Shown one piece after another: positions 23,422 through 32,884 of a stretch of DNA of 64,000 bases; the first letter of the stretch is position 1, and each line of letters opens with the position of its first letter. Under the pieces are notes generated by a model that saw nothing but the letters and a program-made list of their open reading frames with translations, made no database searches and was not told where the DNA came from. The stretch spans positions 124,001 through 188,000 of the forward strand of contig DBKT01000011.1 of the NCBI GenBank assembly GCA_002297365.1. Reading direction: 5' to 3'. Origin of the DNA: Caryophanales bacterium UBA743 (GTDB lineage: Bacteria; Bacillota_I; Bacilli_A; RFN20; CAG-826). Both the position numbers and the translations under genes were made by a program.

Positions 23422-25185
23422 ATGTCATACAAAGCTCTTTATTTAAAATACCGTCCTCAGACTTTCGATGAGGTTGCTGGCCAAAGCGTCATCGTCAGAA
23501 CTTTGAAAAATGCGTTGGCAAACGACAAACTTGCCCACGCTTATCTTTTCGCCGGGCCGCGTGGCACGGGGAAGACAACCATGGCCCGTCTTTTAGCCAA
23601 GGCCTTAGATTGTGAAGAGGGTGTTGGCAAACAATGCAATCATTGCTCTAATTGCGTTTCTATTTCGGAAGGGACCCATCCGGACGTAATAGAGATCGAT
23701 GCGGCCTCAAACAACGGTGTTGATCAAGTAAGGGAGCTGATTGAAAAAGTCACTTATGCGCCAATTAAGGGCAGATATAAGGTTTATATCATCGATGAAG
23801 TCCACATGATGACGGATGCGGCCTTTAACGCCCTCTTAAAAACGATCGAGGAGCCTCCAGAGAGAGTTATCTTCATTCTTTGCACCACCGAACCATATAA
23901 GGTGTTGCCTACGATCCTTTCCCGCTGCCAACGTTTTGATTTTGGGAAAATTCCGGAAGAAGACATGGAAAAGAAGCTCATCGAAATCTTGCAAAAAGAA
24001 AATGCGACATTCGACAAAAAAGCTTTGCGTCTCGTCATGAAACTATCCGACGGCGGCATGCGTGACGCTTTATCCATTTTGGACCAAGTCTTGGCCTATT
24101 CCTCTTCCTCATTATATGAGCAGGATGTCTTGGCCATTTACGGACTTGCTTCGGATGCGGAAAAAGTCGATCTTCTTTTGTCTTTGAAGGCCGGTGATGT
24201 TGCTAGAGTCGTCGGAAAAGCCGAAGCGTATTTGGCGGGCGGCATTGATATTAGGCGTCTTGTCGCTGAGCTTATCACTTTCCTAAAGGACTTGCTTATC
24301 TTTGAAAAAACAAGTGATGCCTCATTGATGGAAGAATTGTCCATCGAAGACGCAAAGGAACTATCCAAAAAGATTGGCCCGAAAGATTGTAATTCCATGC
24401 TGGGGGAATTCATCAACACCCAAAACGATTTCAAAAACGTCTCTGATGTTCGCTCTCTTTTCGAGCTCACTCTCTTAAGAATCGCTTCGAAGCAAGATGA
24501 AACCAAGGAAGCCTCACTCCCTCAGCCAATCAAGAAAGAAGAGCCTAAAGTTGTGGCTCCTGCCAAACGCGTTCTTCCATCAAACCCCACTCCTGTTAAA
24601 AAAGAGCCGACCCCTGTATCGGTTTCCACTCCAAAAGCCCCAGAATGGCTTTTCGAAGAAGACCATCCTATCGATGCAACAAAGCCGACCCCCGCTGTTC
24701 CTAAAATAGCACCCGTTCCGGCAAAGCCTCTCACCCCATTGGACACTTCGAAAATTCAAAGACCGAATATCGCTAGCGAAGGCGTTCAATTCAATATTGA
24801 GGATAAACAGCTCATTAACATCATGATTCTTGCGGACAAGGCAGAACGTACTGCTTTAGTGCAATCCTGGAAACGCCTTGAGCCCCTCCGCACCGATCCT
24901 AAAATCGGCGCCTTGGCAAATCTTCTTTCGGAGGGAAAGCCGTATGCTTTATGCCACGATGCCCTTATATTGTCTTACCGCCTGCAAAGCAAAGCCAAGA
25001 AAGCAAACATCGTTGCCAACCAACAACCTTTACAAGAATTGCTACAAGCGCTTCTAGGACGAAAGGTCTTCATTTATGCCATCGATCCAGAAGTTCAGAC
25101 CAGAATTCAGAATAGTTTCTTCTCGATGCAGCAATTGTCCCAATTACCAAAGAAAAACGAGGTTACACTCGTCTTACCTAAATAA
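23422..25185 (+). CDS. dnaX: DNA polymerase III subunit gamma/tau
   Basis: 587 aa. AAA+ clamp-loader ATPase with Walker A GPRGTGKTTMARLL (about residues 45-58), a four-Cys zinc module (CEEGVGKQCNHCSNC), Walker B IIDEVHMM, sensor-1 CTTEPYKVLPTILSRCQRFDF and the GGMRDALS sensor-2. A Pro/Lys-rich linker (about residues 355-435) precedes a C-terminal tau-like domain. It loads the beta clamp at the replication fork. An A6G run at 24598-24604 is in the wrong phase for a -1 slippery heptamer, so I see no evidence for a programmed gamma product. First gene of a seven-gene replication/translation block. Confidence 0.97.
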   Translation: MSYKALYLKYRPQTFDEVAGQSVIVRTLKNALANDKLAHAYLFAGPRGTGKTTMARLLAKALDCEEGVGKQCNHCSNCVSISEGTHPDVIEIDAASNNGVDQVRELIEKVTYAPIKGRYKVYIIDEVHMMTDAAFNALLKTIEEPPERVIFILCTTEPYKVLPTILSRCQRFDFGKIPEEDMEKKLIEILQKENATFDKKALRLVMKLSDGGMRDALSILDQVLAYSSSSLYEQDVLAIYGLASDAEKVDLLLSLKAGDVARVVGKAEAYLAGGIDIRRLVAELITFLKDLLIFEKTSDASLMEELSIEDAKELSKKIGPKDCNSMLGEFINTQNDFKNVSDVRSLFELTLLRIASKQDETKEASLPQPIKKEEPKVVAPAKRVLPSNPTPVKKEPTPVSVSTPKAPEWLFEEDHPIDATKPTPAVPKIAPVPAKPLTPLDTSKIQRPNIASEGVQFNIEDKQLINIMILADKAERTALVQSWKRLEPLRTDPKIGALANLLSEGKPYALCHDALILSYRLQSKAKKANIVANQQPLQELLQALLGRKVFIYAIDPEVQTRIQNSFFSMQQLSQLPKKNEVTLVLPK

Positions 25186-25203
25186 AAACAAAGGAGAACC
25201 AAT

Positions 25204-25506
25204 ATGAACCAAATGCAACAAATGCTTCAACAAGCACAAAAAATGCAACGTCAGCTTCAAAAAGCTCACGCTGAGCTAGACGCCAAAGAATTTACCGTCG
25301 AAAAGGCGGGTTTGGTCACCGTCGTATTAACCGGAGACAAGAAAGTGAAATCCATCAGCATCGATAAAGACGCCTTGAATCCCGACGATGCAGAGATGGT
25401 TCAAGACACCATCATTGCCGCCATTAACGAAGCCATCGACCAAATCACAGAAGCAAACAACAAAATCGACGAGGAAATCACCGGACGCAGCGGCGGTTTG
25501 TTTTAA
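25204..25506 (+). CDS. YbaB/EbfC nucleoid-associated protein
   Basis: 100 aa, family length. Starts MNQMQQMLQQAQKMQRQLQ, a long coiled helix, followed by VEKAGLVTVVLTGDKKVKSISIDKDAL and the C-terminal ITGRSGGLF. The family forms dimers that bind DNA non-specifically; the usual location between dnaX and recR is kept. AAAGGAG lies before the ATG, and the TAA overlaps the recR ATG (TAATG), so translation is coupled. Confidence 0.95.
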   Translation: MNQMQQMLQQAQKMQRQLQKAHAELDAKEFTVEKAGLVTVVLTGDKKVKSISIDKDALNPDDAEMVQDTIIAAINEAIDQITEANNKIDEEITGRSGGLF

Positions 25507-26102
25507 TGAAAGAATTACCCTCCATCCAAGCTCTTATCGATTCCTTTAGCAAATTGCCTGGCGTGGGTGTTAAATCCGCCGAAAGAATGGCATATGCCGT
25601 CTTGAATTTCAAAGATGAGGACCGCGAGGAATTCTCGAGGGCTCTCCACAATCTCACCGAACGGGTACACCCTTGTCCTGAATGCGGAATGTACACCGAA
25701 AACGAAGGAAAGTGCGATATTTGCCTTGATCCTACAAGAAATCATCGCCTTATTTGCGTTGTAAGTGAGATGAAGGACGTTATCGCCATCGAAAAGATGA
25801 ATTCCTTTCAGGGAATCTATCATATTCTTGGCGGTTCTATCAATTTAGCGAAAGGGATCGGCGCAGAAGACTTACGTATTGCCTCTCTTTTGAAAAGGGT
25901 GCAAGAAAATAACATTCAGGAAGTCATATTGGCCACCTCCCCAACGATTGAGGGAGAGACGACCGCCTTATTTATCGCAAAGCTCCTTGAAGGAAAAACA
26001 AACGTCACCCGTTTGGGCTACGGTTTGCCTATGGGCTTATCGCTAGATTATGCGGATCCGCTCACATTAACAAAAGCCTTTGAGGGGAGAAAGAAAATTT
26101 AA
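25506..26102 (+). CDS. recR: recombination protein RecR
   Basis: 198 aa. Helix-hairpin-helix region KLPGVGVKSAERMAY near the N-terminus, four-Cys zinc finger CPECGMYTENEGKCDIC, then the Toprim domain with VVSEMKDVIAIE and the YHILGGSINLAKGIG loop. With RecO it loads RecA on gapped DNA. It overlaps ybaB by one base and is 2 nt before tmk. Confidence 0.97.
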   Translation: MKELPSIQALIDSFSKLPGVGVKSAERMAYAVLNFKDEDREEFSRALHNLTERVHPCPECGMYTENEGKCDICLDPTRNHRLICVVSEMKDVIAIEKMNSFQGIYHILGGSINLAKGIGAEDLRIASLLKRVQENNIQEVILATSPTIEGETTALFIAKLLEGKTNVTRLGYGLPMGLSLDYADPLTLTKAFEGRKKI

Positions 26103-26104
26103 TT

Positions 26105-26722
26105 ATGTTTATCACATTTGAAGGAGGAGAAGGATCGGGAAAGACCACATGCATCCAACATGTGGCTAAAACCTTAGAGGAAAAAGGCAAAACCGTACTC
26201 CTTACCCGAGAACCGGGCGGAACCCCTATCTCCGAAGAAATCAGAAACGTTATCCTAGACAAAAGAAACACCGATATGGACCCAAGAACGGAAGCCTTGC
26301 TTTATGCCGCTTCCCGTCGTCAGCATGTCGTTCAAAAGATTCTCCCTGCATTAAAAGAGGGGGAAGTCGTTATTTGCGACCGTTTTTTGGATTCCTCTTT
26401 AGCCTATCAAGGTGGAGCAAGAGGCTTAGGAATCGATGAGATCTACAAAGTGAACCAATATGCGACAGAAGGATTGGAACCGGATATCACTTTCTTTTTC
26501 GATCTCCTTCCCGAAGAAGGTTTAAAAAGAATTGCCATAAACGCCGGAAGAGAGGTCAACCGGCTCGATGTGGAAAAGCTCCCGTTCCACCACGCCGTAA
26601 GGAATGCGTTCTTAGAATTGGCAAGGCGATTCCCAAAACGTTATGTCATTATCGATGCTTCAAAAGACAGAGAAAGCGTCTATGAAGACGTTATGAAAGA
26701 AATTGATAAGAGGCTAAAGTAG
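26105..26722 (+). CDS. tmk: thymidylate kinase
   Basis: 205 aa. P-loop EGGEGSGKTT at residues 5-14, the TREPGGTPISEEIR motif and DRFLDSSLAYQGGARGLG, all diagnostic for dTMP kinase, which makes dTDP. The LID-like NAGREVNRLD segment follows. Located between recR and holB as in Bacillus-type genomes, but the intervening small genes of B. subtilis (yaaL, bofA, yaaQ, yaaR) are missing. Confidence 0.96.
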   Translation: MFITFEGGEGSGKTTCIQHVAKTLEEKGKTVLLTREPGGTPISEEIRNVILDKRNTDMDPRTEALLYAASRRQHVVQKILPALKEGEVVICDRFLDSSLAYQGGARGLGIDEIYKVNQYATEGLEPDITFFFDLLPEEGLKRIAINAGREVNRLDVEKLPFHHAVRNAFLELARRFPKRYVIIDASKDRESVYEDVMKEIDKRLK

Positions 26723-26723
26723 C

Positions 26724-27731
26724 ATGAGATTCCAAGACTATTTGCAAACTTATCAGCCTTTGGTATTCCAAACCTTTAAAAACGCTCTCGAAAGCGGAAG
26801 AATCTCCCACGCCTATCTTCTTTCGGGGGAAAAAGGCGTTCCTCTTTTGGAAACGGCGACCTATTTGGCAAAGTCTTTATTGTGCGATCATCCAAATCCT
26901 CTGGCATGCGACGAATGCCTCTCTTGCAAACGCATCAGCCACCATACCTACACCGATTTTATCCTTCTTGACGGAAAAGAGGGGCAAATCAAAAAAGGCG
27001 ATGTTCAAGAAATCGTTGGCGACTTCTCCAAAACGCCTCTAGAAGCCAAAGGCATCATGATCTATATCATCAACTTAGTTGAAAACATGAACGTTCAGGC
27101 CATCAACTCCTTGCTAAAATTCCTAGAAGAGCCACCTGCAAACACCTACGCTTTTTTGACAACGGAAAACGAAACGAAAGTCTTACCGACGATTCTATCC
27201 CGTTGCGAGAAATTAAGAATGCTGCTCATTCCGAAGGACGTTATCAAAAAAGAAGCAATCGAAAACGGGGTCAAAGAGGAAGATGCTGAGTTATTGGTTC
27301 ATTTTTTCAACAACGCCGACATCCTCAAAGAAAAAAGCATGGATGAAGGTTATCTCATCTTAAAAGACCTTTGGTTAAGGACATTAGACGCCCTTTCAAA
27401 AGATTCCGCTACTGCCATTTTTGTCTTTGAAAGCGGCATCCTGCCCGCTTTAAACGAAGCCAAAAAGAAATCCTCTTCCTCTTTTGTGAATATGCAGAAT
27501 TATTTGGATTTGCTTGCTTTGGCTTTTAAAGACGCCTTATCAAAGCAGGAAAAGCAAAGCGTTTCCTTAACCTCATACATTCAAAAAATCACGATTTTGG
27601 CCAATACCTTGCCTCATTTAGGTTCATCCCTTGCCGAAATACTCAAAATTCGTAGTATTCTTAATACCAACATCAATTCCTCTTTGGCTTTGATGCATTT
27701 ATTTCTTTACATCACGGAGGAAAATCTATGA
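26724..27731 (+). CDS. holB: DNA polymerase III subunit delta prime
   Basis: 335 aa. AAA+ clamp-loader fold similar to DnaX, with a four-Cys zinc module (CDHPNPLACDECLSC) and the SRC motif in TILSRCEKLRM. The Walker A position reads SGEKGVPLLET and cannot bind ATP, as expected for delta prime, the rigid stator of the clamp loader. Starts one base after the tmk stop and overlaps ricT by 4 nt. Confidence 0.93.
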   Translation: MRFQDYLQTYQPLVFQTFKNALESGRISHAYLLSGEKGVPLLETATYLAKSLLCDHPNPLACDECLSCKRISHHTYTDFILLDGKEGQIKKGDVQEIVGDFSKTPLEAKGIMIYIINLVENMNVQAINSLLKFLEEPPANTYAFLTTENETKVLPTILSRCEKLRMLLIPKDVIKKEAIENGVKEEDAELLVHFFNNADILKEKSMDEGYLILKDLWLRTLDALSKDSATAIFVFESGILPALNEAKKKSSSSFVNMQNYLDLLALAFKDALSKQEKQSVSLTSYIQKITILANTLPHLGSSLAEILKIRSILNTNINSSLALMHLFLYITEENL

Positions 27732-28726
27732 TTAAAAACTTCACACACTTCGTCCCTGTGCGTTTTCCAAATGGGGAGAAATCCTATTTCTTTGGCACAA
27801 ACGATCCCTCATTGGAAATTGGGAATTATGTCATTGTCGATACGGTTTCTGGCTTTGAAATGGGCATTGTGACCTCCACCCCAATGAGCATGGAAATGTA
27901 TCGCTCCCAGTTAGAGTTAAAAGCCGTTGTCCGCAAAGCCAATCCCGATGATTTAGAAGACTATGAGTTAGCGAAAAAACAAGCCAAGGTCTCCTTGCAA
28001 ATCGCGGAAAGAGAATCCAAGAAACTAAATCTCGGCATGTCTTTTATCGATGCTCAATACACCTTGGATGGATCAAAGATAACCATGACCTATACGGCTG
28101 ATGGCAGAGTTGATTTCCGTGAGCTTTTAAAAGTCCTTGCCTCCCAATTAAGATGCCGTATCGAACTTCATCAAATTGCCCCAAGGGATAAAGCCAAAGC
28201 CGTTGGCGGAATGGGGATATGTGGCTTGCCTCTTTGTTGCTCAACCTTCCTAAAATCCTTTGATGGCATTTCGATCTCACGCGCAAAAAATCAAATGCTT
28301 ACCCTAAACATCCCAAAACTCTCCGGACAATGCGGGAGGCTGAAATGTTGCCTTCTATATGAAGACGATATGTATACCGAAGCCAAGAAATCTTTCCCAA
28401 AAATCGGTGATAAAATTCATTTGCCTACAGGGGATTATGCCGTTTCTTCCTTTAATATCATGTCCCGTAGCATCAAACTTGCAAACGAGGAAGACGTCCA
28501 ATTCATAACGTTGGACGAATATAACAAAATCCTTCATCCGAATTATCGCCCCCAAACTTTTAAAAAACCTCTGGATAAGCCATTCCCCCAAAAGAAAGAA
28601 AGCGGTAATGGCCGCCGTCCTGAGATAAGAAGAAACAATAACAATAATAGACGTCCTAACAAAGGCAATAGCCAAAAGCCGAACAATCAAGGCAACCAGC
28701 AACAAGCAAAGAACAAAAATGCTTAA
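27728..28726 (+). CDS. ricT: PSP1/RicT-family protein
   Basis: 332 aa. The PSP1 domain carries the typical cysteine block GICGLPLCCSTFLKSFDGISI...SGQCGRLKCCLLYE, which in Bacillus RicT ligates iron-sulfur clusters in the RicAFT complex affecting RNA maturation. The last 45 residues are a low-complexity Asn/Gln/Arg/Lys tail, probably disordered and possibly RNA-binding. Partners RicA and RicF are not in this window. ATGA overlap with holB, 8-nt overlap with rsmI. Confidence 0.9.
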   Translation: MIKNFTHFVPVRFPNGEKSYFFGTNDPSLEIGNYVIVDTVSGFEMGIVTSTPMSMEMYRSQLELKAVVRKANPDDLEDYELAKKQAKVSLQIAERESKKLNLGMSFIDAQYTLDGSKITMTYTADGRVDFRELLKVLASQLRCRIELHQIAPRDKAKAVGGMGICGLPLCCSTFLKSFDGISISRAKNQMLTLNIPKLSGQCGRLKCCLLYEDDMYTEAKKSFPKIGDKIHLPTGDYAVSSFNIMSRSIKLANEEDVQFITLDEYNKILHPNYRPQTFKKPLDKPFPQKKESGNGRRPEIRRNNNNNRRPNKGNSQKPNNQGNQQQAKNKNA

Positions 28727-29579
28727 ACGAGAATTGAATTTTCAAGGAGACACGCCTCTTCTATATTTGATTGCAACCCCAATTGGAAATCTTGAGGAAT
28801 TTTCCTCGCGGGCCATCTCTGTTTTAAAAGAGATGGATTACGTGGCGTGCGAAGATACGAGAAACTCCGGCTTGCTATTAAAGAGATTCGGAATTGAGTT
28901 GCCCTTGATTTCCTGCCATGAGCATAATGAAGAGAAAGCATCCGAAAGGATTCTTTCCCTTATGAAAGAGGGCAAGAAAATCGCCTACATGTCCGATGCG
29001 GGCTACCCCATCATTTCCGATCCAGGCGAAAGGCTTGCAAGAAAGGTGCTTGAAGCGGGCTTCAAAGTATCCGCCGTAAACGGTCCAAACGCCGGGCTAT
29101 GCGCGTTCGTCTGTTCGGGAATCCCCAGTAAGCATTTCTATTTCTATGGCTTTCTTGAAAGCAAGCCTTCCACCCGCAAGAAAGAACTGGAATCCCTTAA
29201 GGATTTCCGCGACACCATCATTTTCTATGAATCTCCGCATCGAATCGAAGATACCTTAAAAGATATGGCTGCCATATTAGGAAAAGATAGGCAGGCTTGT
29301 TTGGCAAGGGAATTGACAAAGAAACACGAAGAATTCATCCGTGGAAAGCTTGTTGAATTATCCGAATTGCCTCCCGATACCCTCATTGGAGAAATGGTAA
29401 TCGTCGTTGAAGGAGCGAAAGAAAAAGCCAAGGAAATAAGCGATGAAGATATCAAATCCTATCTTTCTGAAGCCCTCAAAGAAAGGAAAAGCAAGGATGC
29501 CATAAAAGAGGTATCAAAGCAATATTCTTTGCCGAAAAATCGCGTATACGACATCTATTTAAAGAACTGGAAAAACTAA
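28719..29579 (+). CDS. rsmI: 16S rRNA (cytidine1402-2'-O)-methyltransferase
   Basis: 286 aa tetrapyrrole-methylase fold. Signatures LIATPIGNLEEFSSRAISVLKEMDYVACEDTRN, MSDAGYPIISDPGERL, FYESPHRI and the LTKKHEEF segment identify RsmI, which 2'-O-methylates C1402 in the ribosomal P site. Last gene of the dnaX block. Its TAA overlaps the stop of the convergent YfhO-like gene, leaving no space for a terminator between them. Confidence 0.95.
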   Translation: MLKRELNFQGDTPLLYLIATPIGNLEEFSSRAISVLKEMDYVACEDTRNSGLLLKRFGIELPLISCHEHNEEKASERILSLMKEGKKIAYMSDAGYPIISDPGERLARKVLEAGFKVSAVNGPNAGLCAFVCSGIPSKHFYFYGFLESKPSTRKKELESLKDFRDTIIFYESPHRIEDTLKDMAAILGKDRQACLARELTKKHEEFIRGKLVELSELPPDTLIGEMVIVVEGAKEKAKEISDEDIKSYLSEALKERKSKDAIKEVSKQYSLPKNRVYDIYLKNWKN

Positions 29580-32500
29580 GCCAGTTCTTTTTCTTTCTTT
29601 TTGACTTGGTAGATAAATCTAGCGACGGCATATGTAGCAAGAGAAAGGACGGCAAGGCTAGCAAGGATAGCGCCCTCTTTCAAATAAGGGGTTTGGTATT
29701 TCATCACATAGGAAACCTTGCCTTGAGGGGCAATAAAACCAACAAAACCTCCATCTAGCTTAAGAGTTTGGCATTCTTTGGAGGAACCGTCTTCAAAATG
29801 AGCGAAAACCTTCCATCCCGCATCATATCCAAGTGTCGTTACAACCACTTTCTTCGAATCGAAATTAGAAGAGAAAGTGGCTTTGTTTGTCGAATACTCT
29901 ACATCCTTTAAAGCATAGTTTTCACTCTTATACTTATTGTAGAACTCTTCCACGTCAGAACGATTGGCAACATATAAGCCATAGCTAGAAGAAATGCTTG
30001 CGGCTTCATTCTCCTTCCCAGGGTTGGAATAATCGCTTGGCTTTGCGTTAAGGCAAATATATTTGACCCTTCCTTTTGGATAGAAGCCGAAAACATCCGC
30101 GGAAGAGGCTCCTCCGACCTTTCTAGATTGGTAAGCGGTCATCGTGTTGTAATCATAGGATAAAAGCTGATCTTCATAGGTTTTTCCGTTATCATCCGTA
30201 TAATCACCGATTAAATAGATACGCGTCTTCGTTAAATTGCTGAAGTTGTAAAGAAAAGAGAAATACGCTCCGCTGGGATCCGAATTGAAATATTTTGACC
30301 CATCGCTTGGAGTGAATACGACCGTCTCATAATCCGGGACATAGCTTACCCCTGTGTTTCTTTTGCTCTCAGAATGGTTCAAGAAATAGGCTGGTCCGTA
30401 GGTTTTATTGTCCTTGCTGCTAAATCCTAAGAAATTCGTATCTTCATGACGATAGATTGTCTTTTTCAAAGAAACGGATTTCAAAAGGGATGACTTGGCG
30501 GGGGCGGAAGAAAAAGCAAAACCTTCGCTAAGAAGGGCATCCACGTCTTCATCTTTCACGATAGCCCCTTTGGTGTAGACTTCTTCATTGCGGTTGATCT
30601 CATTGAAAGTTTCATAGGTGGAAGAATTCCCGCTATAGAAATCATCGACATAGGTGGAAGAAGGATCCCGGTTTTCTTTATAAAGTTCGTCCACAGCATG
30701 GCCAAAACTATTTTCATCCACTAGCGAAGAGCGGTAGACTCGCACCTTCGTGGAAGCGTCCCCATAAACTAAGGTCGAATCCCAAGGAACATTATCCGTG
30801 TTCAGATATTTGGATATCTCTGGATTGACGTTGCAGTTCTCCCAATCGCCATAGCCCTCACGTTTGACCCCGTAATACTTAATATTGAAAGCAACATCGG
30901 CACCAATTCTCTTGTTGCCATAAAAAGCGGACCATGATTTGTTGTAATAGGTTTGCTCATAAGCCGCGGACTGATATTCGTGACGATTCATATGAGAATA
31001 TAAGGCGAGTTGATTGACATCGTAATTGAACAACGAATGGAAATTGCTAGTGCCGTTAAAATCAAAAACTTCCTGAGCATTATTCTCTGGCATGCCCTCA
31101 ACAAAGGCGCGGTAAAAAGCGTTCCCGTCAAAGGAGTTGATCTTCGAAAAGGCTTCTGTCACGTCGTTGCGATATTCGACCCCGCCATTCCAGCCGTTAT
31201 AATTCCAAGTCCCCATGTAGGCAAAAGACATATTTCCCCAAAGGATGGTTTCAAATATGACGATGCCGCCTAACGTCTTTAAAAGGATTGCTCTTTTTTT
31301 CACGAAAAGAAGGATGAAAGAAACAGCCAAATCCATCCCCAATTGGAAATAAACAATCCATAAAGTGGAATGGCCATTAACGACCGAAGGAACGCTATAA
31401 CGCGTAACCCAGTAGGTTGTTAAGGAAGTCTCAAAGGTCTTGTCTTTCAAAACCACGATGCAAAGAATCCAAGTCAAGGTCGCTAAAAACAAAGACGTCG
31501 CTGCGCCAGAAATCGGAACCCATTTTGGCTCTTCTTTCAAACGGTCTAATTCCTGACATGCGTAATAGATGATAATCGGCACCAATACGATATACCATCT
31601 TCCATATCCATCCCCCGTAAAAGCATAGAAGAAATAATAAGCAAAATTCGTGAAGACAAGGTAAGCAATCAAAACAAAGGCCACCAAATGGGATATTTTC
31701 TTTCGGCGGATGGAGGAAACGAAGGCAATCCAAAAAAGAATCACGCAAGGGGTGTAGCAAAATAACGAAGCGACCCATGCATCATATTGAATTCCGCCAT
31801 TCGCATTCATTCCGGAGGCAATCGGCAAAGCAAGGTAGCCATAAGTCGGATAGAAAAATCCAATTAACCCCTGCAATTCCCTTCCAGGATGGCGGCCAAC
31901 CAGTTCAAATAAACGGGCAAAAGCCGTATTGAAATCAAAAGTCGCAATAGATGTCTTAAGCGAATTCAAGTAAGCCGCCCCAATGGAAATCGTTCTTCCC
32001 GAAAGAGAAGATTCCCTTAAGGAAGGCAAAAGACTCCAGGAGCAAAGCATAATGCCGCAGGCAAAAGCCATTATCCCCAAAAAAGGAACGGCAATGTTCT
32101 CTTTCCAATTCCTTTTTTTGATAGTCCAAAGGTATCTCCATATCGCATACAAAACACCAAAAATGCAAACGACAACCAAGAAAAAGAAAGAAATAAGCCC
32201 TAAAATCCCCAAAGCTATAGAAAGGGTGAGGATTTTCTTTTCCTTAATAACTTTTTCAATCCCCAAAAGAACCAAGGGAACGACAGAACACATTGAAACA
32301 ACAGATGGGAATCCTACCATAAAATTCAAATATCCATTGAAAGCAAAAGAGAGGCCTCCAATCCGAGAAGAACCTTCACTGACACCTAGATATTTTAAAT
32401 AGGCTCTCGTGGCTAACGCGCCGACCACCCCTTTAAAGAAGGTGGCGATCACGAAAGTGTGAGGAATGATTGCCCGAGGGAAGATGTAGCAAACGATTAA

Positions 32501-32884
32501 GAAAGGATCGAAAAGGCCGTAATAGGAATTCGAGCCAATATTGTCCGTCCCTAAATACGTATCCGTCCCATAAAGCTCAAAGACGCCCGTTTTGAAAAAC
32601 TTGTGCCACGCATCATAAAAAGAATAAGTAAAAGTCACATACTGGCCTGTATAGTCCGTCCATGGGTAAAATTGGGTGAAATGGTTGCTCACTAAAGAAT
32701 AGATGCACCATAACATCCCTAGAACAAAAACCAGAAGGCCATAATAAAAGAGAGAGCGTATATTAAACAAGAACGGAAGATGCTGATGCATCCACGCTAA
32801 AAAGGTTTGGCTCCACTTCCCTTTTCTTAGCTCCGAAAGAGAAGGCACTGGTTTATTTTCGCTTATTTCTCTTTCCATTTCCAT
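29576..32884 (-). CDS. YfhO-family large membrane protein
   Basis: 1102 aa. About 11-13 membrane segments occupy residues 40-580, then a long extracytoplasmic domain, and one final membrane segment before a KKKEKELA cytoplasmic tail. The N-terminal FYPWTDYTGQYVTF, the LFDPFLIVCYIFP loop and FSFAFNGYLNFMVG-type sequence fit the bacterial YfhO family, GT-C-like proteins implicated in glycosylating lipoteichoic acid or other surface polymers. The 3' end overlaps rsmI; the 5' end overlaps the RluA-type gene by 32 nt. A second ATG 6 nt inside is also possible; GTGAGG lies just upstream. Confidence 0.85.
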   Translation of the reverse strand: MEMEREISENKPVPSLSELRKGKWSQTFLAWMHQHLPFLFNIRSLFYYGLLVFVLGMLWCIYSLVSNHFTQFYPWTDYTGQYVTFTYSFYDAWHKFFKTGVFELYGTDTYLGTDNIGSNSYYGLFDPFLIVCYIFPRAIIPHTFVIATFFKGVVGALATRAYLKYLGVSEGSSRIGGLSFAFNGYLNFMVGFPSVVSMCSVVPLVLLGIEKVIKEKKILTLSIALGILGLISFFFLVVVCIFGVLYAIWRYLWTIKKRNWKENIAVPFLGIMAFACGIMLCSWSLLPSLRESSLSGRTISIGAAYLNSLKTSIATFDFNTAFARLFELVGRHPGRELQGLIGFFYPTYGYLALPIASGMNANGGIQYDAWVASLFCYTPCVILFWIAFVSSIRRKKISHLVAFVLIAYLVFTNFAYYFFYAFTGDGYGRWYIVLVPIIIYYACQELDRLKEEPKWVPISGAATSLFLATLTWILCIVVLKDKTFETSLTTYWVTRYSVPSVVNGHSTLWIVYFQLGMDLAVSFILLFVKKRAILLKTLGGIVIFETILWGNMSFAYMGTWNYNGWNGGVEYRNDVTEAFSKINSFDGNAFYRAFVEGMPENNAQEVFDFNGTSNFHSLFNYDVNQLALYSHMNRHEYQSAAYEQTYYNKSWSAFYGNKRIGADVAFNIKYYGVKREGYGDWENCNVNPEISKYLNTDNVPWDSTLVYGDASTKVRVYRSSLVDENSFGHAVDELYKENRDPSSTYVDDFYSGNSSTYETFNEINRNEEVYTKGAIVKDEDVDALLSEGFAFSSAPAKSSLLKSVSLKKTIYRHEDTNFLGFSSKDNKTYGPAYFLNHSESKRNTGVSYVPDYETVVFTPSDGSKYFNSDPSGAYFSFLYNFSNLTKTRIYLIGDYTDDNGKTYEDQLLSYDYNTMTAYQSRKVGGASSADVFGFYPKGRVKYICLNAKPSDYSNPGKENEAASISSSYGLYVANRSDVEEFYNKYKSENYALKDVEYSTNKATFSSNFDSKKVVVTTLGYDAGWKVFAHFEDGSSKECQTLKLDGGFVGFIAPQGKVSYVMKYQTPYLKEGAILASLAVLSLATYAVARFIYQVKKKEKELA

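Noticed and set aside
24598..24604. A6G run in dnaX as a programmed frameshift site
   Set aside because: The run falls on codon boundaries AAA AAA G, not in the A AAA AAG phase, and no stimulatory hairpin or upstream Shine-Dalgarno-like element was evident.
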